From Geosiphon pyriformis (taxonomy: Eukaryota > Glomeromycota > Glomeromycetes > Archaeosporales > Geosiphonaceae), in assembly GCA_016748015.1 (NCBI GenBank), contig JAAOMT010000029.1, positions 481,140-545,139 on the forward strand: a DNA stretch of 64,000 bases, in the 5' to 3' direction. A program made the translations under genes and the position numbers. How positions within the stretch are numbered: position 1 is the stretch's first letter; each line of letters starts with the position of its first letter. A model generated the notes under the pieces. That model did not search any database. It was given only the letters and a program-made list of their open reading frames with translations, and was not told the DNA's origin. Shown piece after piece: positions 57,703 to 64,000 of the stretch.

Positions 57703-59723
57703 AACAAATAAACATGGGAAACCTAAATCCACTACAACATATGCAGCTCAAAATGTTACTCAACAATTTCAATGACATCTTTGCCAGCAAAAACAAATTT
57801 GGCAGAACTGACATCATCCAACATCAAATTAAGACTGGAGATGCAATACCAATTAAACAGAGAGCATTCAGAATACCACTAGCTAGCCATGAGATTATTC
57901 ATCAAGAAATCAATTAGATGCTTAACAATAGACTAATTCAGCCATCAATGAGTCCATGGTCATTACCAATAGTACTAGTCTATAAGAAGAATGGGAAAAT
58001 CCACTTCTGTGTGAATTACCAAAAACTAAATGGAGTAACCAAAAGAGATAGTTATCTGACTCTAAAGATTCAAAAGCTGTTTGATGCTTTTGGAGGAAAG
58101 AAATAGTTCTCAACACTAGACTTAGACAGTGGCTACTGACAGGTAGTCATAAAATCAGAAGATAAAGAGAAAACAGTTTTTACAACATGAGAAAAGAATT
58201 TCAAATTCGAAATTATGGCATTTGGCTTAATGAATGCTCCAGCCACTTTCCAGTGACTTATGAAAATTGTTTATATTAGACTATTATGGAAATCAGTAGT
58301 CATATACTTGGATAACACCAATGTGTTCTCAAAGACATTTGATAATCATCTATATCATTTTCAACAAGTATTTGAAAGACTCAGATGAGCAGGATTGAAA
58401 CTAAATACCAACAAATGCTTCTTTGGAAAAACAAAACTCAAGTTTTTGGAACATGTTATAAGCAAAAATAGTATCAAAATAGATTCAGATAAGATCACAA
58501 TAGTAAAGAACTTTCTAGTACCAACCAACTTAACGGAACTAAGAGCATTCTTGGGATTTGCTGGATATTATTGCCATTTTATTAAAAACTTTTCTAAACT
58601 GGCTCAGCCACTTCATCATTTACAAACTAAGAATGTAAAATATGAATAAACAGAAGCTTAACAAAAAGCATTTGACACACTAAGAAGAAAGCTTATTCAA
58701 GCTTTAGTGTTGATGTATTCAGATCACAGCAAACCATTCATTATTACCACTAATGTATTAGGCCAAGCATTGGGAGCAGTACTATCACAAAAAAGACCAG
58801 ATGGAAGAAAACATCCAATAGCTTATGTCAGTAGAAGCTTAAGTTCAGTGAAAAAAAACTATGGAACTCCAGCACTGGAACACTTAGCTATTTATTGGGC
58901 TGTTATCAAATAGAAAAAATACTTAAGTTAAAAATTTGATGTGTATACTGATCACAAAGGATTGACTTCAATCCAAAAACAAGAATTTGTAGACAATTAT
59001 CATGCCAAATGAAAAATAAAACTTTTATCATTTAATTATACAGTATATTATAAAAAAGAAAAAAAAAATAGAAATGCCAACGGATTATCACAAATAAGAC
59101 AAATTTAAAAACATTTCAACCAAAAAAATATAACAAAAAATGAATATACAAAAATACCAACAACTCTAATATTATATGAATATCCAATTGTTTAAGGAGA
59201 AATTATCTCAAAAGGAACAAAATAACATAAAACAACAATCAAAATATTTTATCAACCACCAAAATATACATTACTGGAAAAACAGAAAGAATTCAGATCA
59301 ACCAACCAGAGTAATTACAGAATCAGAGAAAAAGACAATATTATTCAACATGCACTCAGATCCAACAGCAGGACATTTTCATAAAGAAACAACCATAAAA
59401 AAAATCAAAAAAAATATTATTGGCCATCTATGTATTCAAATATCATCCAATATGTTCAAAATTGTGATGCTTGTTAGAGAAGAAGTGAAACAAAACCCAG
59501 TAAATTATTGAGACCAATCAAAGTGGAACAACCATTCGATCGTATCAGAATTGACTTAGTAGGACTATTAACAATCATCAGTAAAGACAACAGATATATC
59601 ACAGTAGTTATAAATTATCTCACAAAATGGCCAGAAGCAAAAGCCATTCAAAGAGCAGATACAGAATTTATTGCCAAATTCATTTATCAAGATTTAATCT
59701 ATTAACACAAATGTCCAAAAGAA
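57703..59723 (+). pseudogene. Element A reverse transcriptase, RNase H and truncated integrase
   Basis: Reverse transcriptase from about 57840 (FCVNYQKLNGVT; VIYLDNTNV, catalytic D changed to N), a well-preserved FLGFAGYYCHFIKNFSKLAQP (58395-58649) and RNase H (58707-59100; LSSVKKNYGTPALEHLAIYW). Integrase has the finger region (HFHKETTIK) and RIDLVGLL, but homology stops after YQDLIY and CPKE near 59723, before the second catalytic D. The 3' third of the element is absent. Stops are frequent. Confidence 0.82.
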
Positions 59724-60960
59724 AGTTGTATTTATTTTTTTTGAATATTAAAGACATAATTTTTGTATATATAAATACATAATATTGTCTTAATTGGCTT
59801 AAATAATTGGTTATATGTAGTTAAATATATAATTTATACATAATTTAAATTATTTAATTTAATATATTATATTAGATAATATTTAGATTTTACTTATTAA
59901 ATAAAATAAAAAAAAATGCCAAAATCATTTTTAATATTAACAATAATATTTATAAACATATTTTATAGCAAAAAAAAACAAATTCAAAAATTATTAAAAA
60001 TTTGGCAATCTTAAAAATAAAAAAATAAAAAAAATAAAAAAATTTAATTTAAAAAACAATATTTAAAAAAATTTAAAAAGCAAACTTCATATAAAAAAGA
60101 TGTATATTGTTTTTAAACACAGATTTTACACCAAAAAAATTTTATATAAACTGAAAAACAGTATTAATATAAACTATTTTTAACTTAAAAAAGGATTAAA
60201 TATTAAAATAAAAATTATTTATTTAAAAAATTTTTAATAATTAATAATTGTTTTTTAAATATTATTAAAAACAATAATACCAAAAAAACAAAAATTAAAT
60301 TCAGTTTTTATTTTTTGTTTTACTTTTAAAATTAATAAAAATCAGTTAGCTTTAATAAATATTTTGTTATTATCAGATTTAAATTAAATATTATAATTAA
60401 TATAGTTATAATAAAATTAGTCTAATTTAATTACTTAAAAAAAAGTTATTTTTTAGCTTTTTGATTTTTTTGGTTATTTAAGTTAATATAAAAAAGATAA
60501 TAATAAGAAAAAATAGCTTAGTTATTAACTTATTATTAAAGATCTTAAAACTTTTTATGATAATAATAATTAAGACTAGTCTTAAATTATTACTTAAAAA
60601 AGACTTTATATAAAGAAGAACTTATATTTAAAACTAGCAAAAACTGGCTTTCAATTATTTTATTTAAGAAAAATAATTTTACAAAGTGCTGTCAAACAGC
60701 TAATAAAAATACTACTAATTATTTCAAAAAATAAAGAGATTGCAACTTTTTTACTTTTTGTTCTGATTGTAATTATAAAAATATAAGAAAGAAAAAGTTT
60801 TTCTATCTTATTAATGTTTTTTCCAATATTACATAGTTTAAAGTATTACATAATTTAATTATAATATTTAGTTACATTTGTATTTTAAATAATTAATAAT
60901 AGTATATGCTAATTAATAATAGAAATTGAAAAAATGTTTTATACTAATTTTAACTTAACA
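59724..60960. other. AT-rich debris at the right edge of the transposon nest
   Basis: The first ~170 bases (59724-59890) resemble a mutated LINE 3' tail (order TTGGCTTAAATAATTGG, TTATATGTAG, AATTTAAATTATT). The rest is A/T-dominated with no coding signal. A truncated LINE insertion here could explain the abrupt end of element A. Confidence 0.45.
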
Positions 60961-61306
60961 TTTTAAAAAAATAAATGAATTAGCTTTTTTGACAACTATG
61001 TAATTCTAAGGTTTTAAACAAAATTTTGCTTTGTTGTCATTGTTTTTATTAAAACGATGTAAACTTATGCATAAATGATACGCAGAAACATACTTGATCA
61101 CGGATAAAACATTGTTATTTGTTACACCACGATGGTAATTAGGATTCCAGTCACCCCCGATGCTTTTTAGAGGTTGAATCAACAATTTCCCCACCTTTTT
61201 TCGAAGAAATACAATCTGCCCGTTTCAGCAATCAACTTGTGTTTATTATACAAGTATTTGGTCCTATAACTCCTGCACTTAGCTTTGAATTTTTACCTTC
61301 TTCAAT
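60961..61306 (+). promoter_or_regulatory. SKP1 upstream region
   Basis: Base composition becomes more balanced from about 61000. The stretch ends at the SKP1 start codon and must contain its promoter and 5' UTR. No specific element can be named; the minus-strand frame 61006-61194 is not convincing as a gene. Confidence 0.45.
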
Positions 61307-62239
61307 ATGAGCACCAGCGAAGCACCCAAGAAAGTGACCCTCAAGAGTTGCGACGAGCACGAATTTAAAGTCGATATAGCTGTTGCTAGCCGTTCCATCT
61401 TGCTAAAGAATATGATTGAAGGTAAGTTATTACTGTTTTCTTTTTTTGCTCAGTAACTCTTTTCAATTTGTGTTTTCTCGGCTTAGGTTAGGGAGCGAGA
61501 AGTTTTTGGGTCTGGCTTTAATAAAATACATCTAAATTAAAATTTACTTGAATGTCTTACGCGTTAATTCTATCAACAAGACGTTGGAGAGACTGACCAA
61601 TCTATCCCTCTTCCAAATGTTAATGAAAAGGTTCTAAAAAAGGCAAGAGGTCCCTTTAATTTTCGTCTATGGATCAATTACTTTATACATTTTAGTTTCG
61701 AACCTCGCATAGTTTTTCTCTAAACCAATTTTGATTATGCAGGTGCTAGAATGGTGTGAGCATCATGTCAACGATCCCCAACAAAACAATGAGGACGATG
61801 ACTCTCGTCGGCGAAATACTGAAATCGATGACTGGGATCAGAAATTTTTGAGCGTCGAGCAAGATATGCTTTTCGAAATAATCTTGGTAAAACAAATCAA
61901 AATATCTCGCGAGACTTTTGAAAATTCATCATTTAGAGCTGATCAAAACATTTTTAATAAAATTGTAGGCTGCTAATTATTTGGATATCAAGCCCTTGTT
62001 GTGAGTTTCAATCGCATTAGTTCCTCAAAGTAAATTGTCGTTTACTTTTTTAAATAAGATTTCTTAACCCATCCCTGTTTTTATTACTTAATAGGGACAT
62101 TGGGTGCAAGACCGTTGCTAATATGATTAAAGGAAAGTCTCCAGAAGAAATTCGCACTACATTTAACATTCAGAATGACTTCACTCCTGAGGAGGAAGAA
62201 CAAATCCGCAAGGAGAATGAATGGGCAGAAGATCGATAA
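61307..62239 (+). CDS. SKP1: SKP1, SCF ubiquitin ligase adaptor
   Basis: Links cullin-1 to F-box proteins in SCF E3 ubiquitin ligases. Exons: 61307-61421, 61581-61642, 61743-61886, 61969-62000, 62095-62239; 498 bases, 165 residues, phases consistent, similar to the usual ~160-residue length. The N-terminal POZ-like fold reads [15 protein letters not shown]...[22 protein letters not shown] variable acidic/basic loop ([17 protein letters not shown]) follows. The conserved C-terminal F-box-binding part has [34 protein letters not shown] and [17 protein letters not shown]. It ends NEWAEDR where many homologues have NxWCE. Intron 2 (61643-61742) uses a GC-AG pair. The gene looks intact. Confidence 0.97.
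61643..61742 (+). other. GC-AG intron in SKP1 (intron 2)
   Basis: Exon 2 ends CTAAAAAAG and the intron starts GCAAGAGG, a good match to the GC-AG donor consensus AG|GCAAG. The acceptor is ATGCAG|GTGCTAGAA. The joined codons give KKVLEWCE, the conserved SKP1 sequence. Confidence 0.85.
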
Positions 62240-62559
62240 ACACGACCATAATACACTTGGCTAAGCGAATTTACATATGACAATCTAGCTTTGATCCAAA
62301 AATTGATAAAAACGAGCATCTTGGAAAGTAAACTTAGCGTTTGGATTAGTATTTCATACATGTTAGGTCATTAGAATAATTTGTTATTCTTCCCTTCTTT
62401 TCATTCATATCCTTTAATTTCGTTGAACTGCTTCCTTCCTTCAACAGGAATTTTTTATTATGTCAATATCCAATAAAGCTTTATTTATCATATTATCGAA
62501 TTTCAGTTTTTGAAATCGAGGAAAAAATTAGTGCGGGCAGTAGAGGTTTTACCATGTGC
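62240..62559 (+). other. SKP1 3' UTR and spacer
   Basis: Contains AATAAA at about 62472-62477, a plausible polyadenylation signal ~235 bases after the stop. The TTTTTTC on the minus strand at 62522-62527 could be the RNA polymerase III terminator of the downstream tRNA. Confidence 0.5.
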
Positions 62560-62630
62560 TGCGCCGTCCGGGAATCGAACCCGGGCCTAAAGCTTGGGAA
62601 GCTTCAATTCTGCCACTAAACTAACGGCGC
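62560..62630 (-). tRNA. tRNA-Gly (anticodon CCC)
   Basis: The minus strand (62630 to 62560, 71 bases including the discriminator A) folds as a cloverleaf: acceptor GCGCCGT/ACGGCGC, D arm within TAGTTTAGTGGCAGAA, anticodon stem GAAGC/GCTTT with loop TTCCCAA (anticodon CCC), and T arm CCCGG-GTTCGAT-TCCCGG. CCA is not encoded, as normal for eukaryotes. No intron. Confidence 0.93.
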
Positions 62631-63432
62631 TTTTTGAGTCAAAAGTGAATAAATTTTAACCATAATACTATTTTATTTGCAAAAATAAAATATTTCATGA
62701 AAGTTTTATTTTAACCATTGATATTACTATTTTATTTTTATGAAAATATTTTAGTTATTTGAAAAGTATATAAATCATTAAAAACCCATTTCAATCATTT
62801 ATAGTTTTAATATTATGTATATTAAAAATAACTAGATTTTTCAAATTGTCACATTAATTTTGTAAATAATAAAGTCGATTACTTTAAATTTTTTGAAATC
62901 AAATTTATATGTAGGTAAATAAAAAAATTATAATAATATATTATTATACAATATCTTGAATCTTTATACAAATTCAAAACAAACTAGATTCAGAATTTTT
63001 TCAGAGAATTGTTTTAGCCAGGTTAAAAATTGAAAGGCTTTAAAAAAATGGCATGTCGTTTTTTTGATATTCCAAGTTGACTGAAAAGACAATTATTGCG
63101 ATTGTCTCTCAAGACTCGGAAAGTACTACCCTTGCGAATATCGAAACTTTGCATGATTTAAATGCTAATCAAGGGAAAAAAAGGGCTATTTCGCCTCGAA
63201 AATAATACACGAATAAGGCCAGTGAAACAAGGCTCTACAGTCTAACAGCAGGCTTACTTCAGTTTGATTTTGTGAAAATGATTATTAAACCGCATGCTGT
63301 GTCCTGACCTAAAAAATTATGCAATTTCAAATTAAATGTCAAAGCGTAATCTTTGAAAAATGAATTTATAGATTTTATTATCACCTTCTATTTTATACAC
63401 TCTCAAGAATCGAATTTTACATCAGCATGATC
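62631..63432. other. Intergenic, mostly AT-rich, with one short coding-like segment
   Basis: Positions 62640-63050 are AT-rich and empty. Positions 63076-63204 on the plus strand read 42 codons of balanced composition (TEKTIIAIVSQDSE..., ending KKRAISPRK and a stop), preceded by a possible acceptor (TTCCAAG). This could be the last exon of a lost gene, but no upstream exons are visible. Positions 63210-63432 probably hold the 3' UTR of the next minus-strand gene. Confidence 0.35.
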
Positions 63433-63843
63433 CTAGTGAGCAATCAACTCTTCCATTTCCCCGTTTCCTAGCATCGCCGCCCAGCCAAAAATCTTCCGGA
63501 ATTTATCTTGCAAAATTTGAAATTGTTCAGATTTTTGTTCCTTTGCATTCAAGGGTTTTCCTGTGACAAAATTTTTTTAAAATCCTGGTAAACCGATAAG
63601 GCAATTACATTATTACTCACCTTGTGTATTTTCCAGAAGTTTGATCAAAGCTTCGCCGGCCAAGATAGAGGGAGGTTGGGGCTTGAAATGACCAAGTTCC
63701 TTTCCATTAGAAGGCATTGCCATTTTCTTAGCCTTTTCGGATTTTTTGGGCCTTTTAATTTCATTAGCTTTTTCGGCTTTTTTGGCTTGCCTTTTCTTCA
63801 CTTTGTCCTCTCGTGTAGATAGAGACTTGTATCTTCGCCAACA
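63433..63843 (-). CDS. Unrecognised lysine-rich protein, last two exons
   Basis: Two minus-strand exons, 63843-63621 and 63560-63433, join with canonical GT-AG sites (AAG|GTGAGT and CACAG|GAAAAC) and consistent phase; the acceptor before 63843 (TTTTTAG) implies further exons beyond the window. The visible part is about 117 residues. The first exon is strongly basic (KVKKRQAKKAEKAN, RPKKSEKAKK), a possible nuclear localisation or nucleic-acid contact region. The end is mixed helical (LAGEALIKLLENTQGK, KFRKIFGWAAMLGNGEMEEL) and stops at TAG. I do not recognise the family and suggest no function. Confidence 0.65.
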
Positions 63844-63868
63844 CTAAAAATTAATTATCATTGAGTAG

Positions 63869-64000
<132 letters not shown>

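Larger units (their letters stand above)
21592..59723 (+). mobile_element. Gypsy-like element A: outermost of a four-element nest, 3' truncated
   Basis: A is split into three parts. Its 5' LTR (21592-22200) resumes at 32350-32596 after element B. Its gag (32597-34039) resumes at 54288 after element C, then runs through protease, dUTPase, reverse transcriptase and RNase H into integrase, where homology stops near 59723. Continuity across both gaps is clear: reading frames and LTR sequence resume at the next homologous base, with 4-bp duplications at each junction. The rest of integrase, the tail ORF and the 3' LTR are missing. Many stops make it inactive. By nesting order A must be older than B and C, and C older than D. 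Confidence 0.88.

Noticed and set aside
61006-61194. 62-codon minus-strand frame upstream of SKP1
   Set aside because: No homology recognised, no splice context, and it overlaps the SKP1 promoter region.
62170-62361. 63-codon frame antisense to the SKP1 3' end
   Set aside because: It is a shadow of the SKP1 last exon and its 3' UTR.

Overview
The window looks like a piece of an arbuscular mycorrhizal fungus genome (Glomeromycotina, Rhizophagus-like). The evidence is very AT-rich intergenic DNA, compact fungal genes with many short introns, LINE proteins of the type I remember from Rhizophagus, and heavily decayed LTR retrotransposons. That assignment is inferred from sequence character and was not confirmed by any search.

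Layout. Positions 1-785 hold the 3' end of a plus-strand LINE, followed by a solo LTR (943-1749) with a perfect 4-bp target duplication and about 1.4 kb of AT-rich DNA. A near full-length minus-strand LINE fills 3160-9560. It encodes an ORF1-like region, an APE endonuclease, a reverse transcriptase and an RNase H in one shared frame, with premature stops and an 860-base assembly gap. A host gene island follows: a mitochondrial methylglutaconyl-CoA hydratase gene (minus, 11 exons, 10179-11998) diverges across 226 bp from a RAT1/XRN2 5'-3' exoribonuclease gene (plus, 20 exons, 12225-16686). I worked through the splicing of both by hand and the exon phases close exactly (296 and 1007 residues). 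RAT1 contains what looks like a textbook U12-type AT-AC intron.

Positions 16.98-21.59 kb hold eroded LINE ORF1 relics, a decayed DDE transposase and a partial LTR. Positions 21592-59723 are a nest of four related Ty3/gypsy-like elements. Element A (plus) is outermost. Element B (plus) sits in A's 5' LTR, element C (minus) sits in A's gag, and element D (plus) sits inside C. Each insertion point is marked by a 4-bp target duplication, differing by one transition between its two copies. The elements carry, in order, gag with a zinc knuckle, protease, a cysteine-rich domain, a complete trimeric-type dUTPase domain, reverse transcriptase, RNase H and integrase, then a further ORF of unknown function before the 3' LTR. 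All four copies are broken by stops or frameshifts.

The last part returns to host DNA: SKP1 (61307-62239, five exons, one GC-AG intron), a tRNA-Gly(CCC), the 3' end of an unrecognised lysine-rich protein gene on the minus strand, and a (GAT)n microsatellite running off the window edge.

How the parts relate: the three host genes do not form a pathway (leucine catabolism, nuclear RNA decay and transcription termination, SCF ubiquitin ligase). The transposons dominate the window. Their premature stops, mutated target duplications and LTR differences are mostly C-to-T/G-to-A type, pointing to methylation-linked deamination or a RIP-like process.
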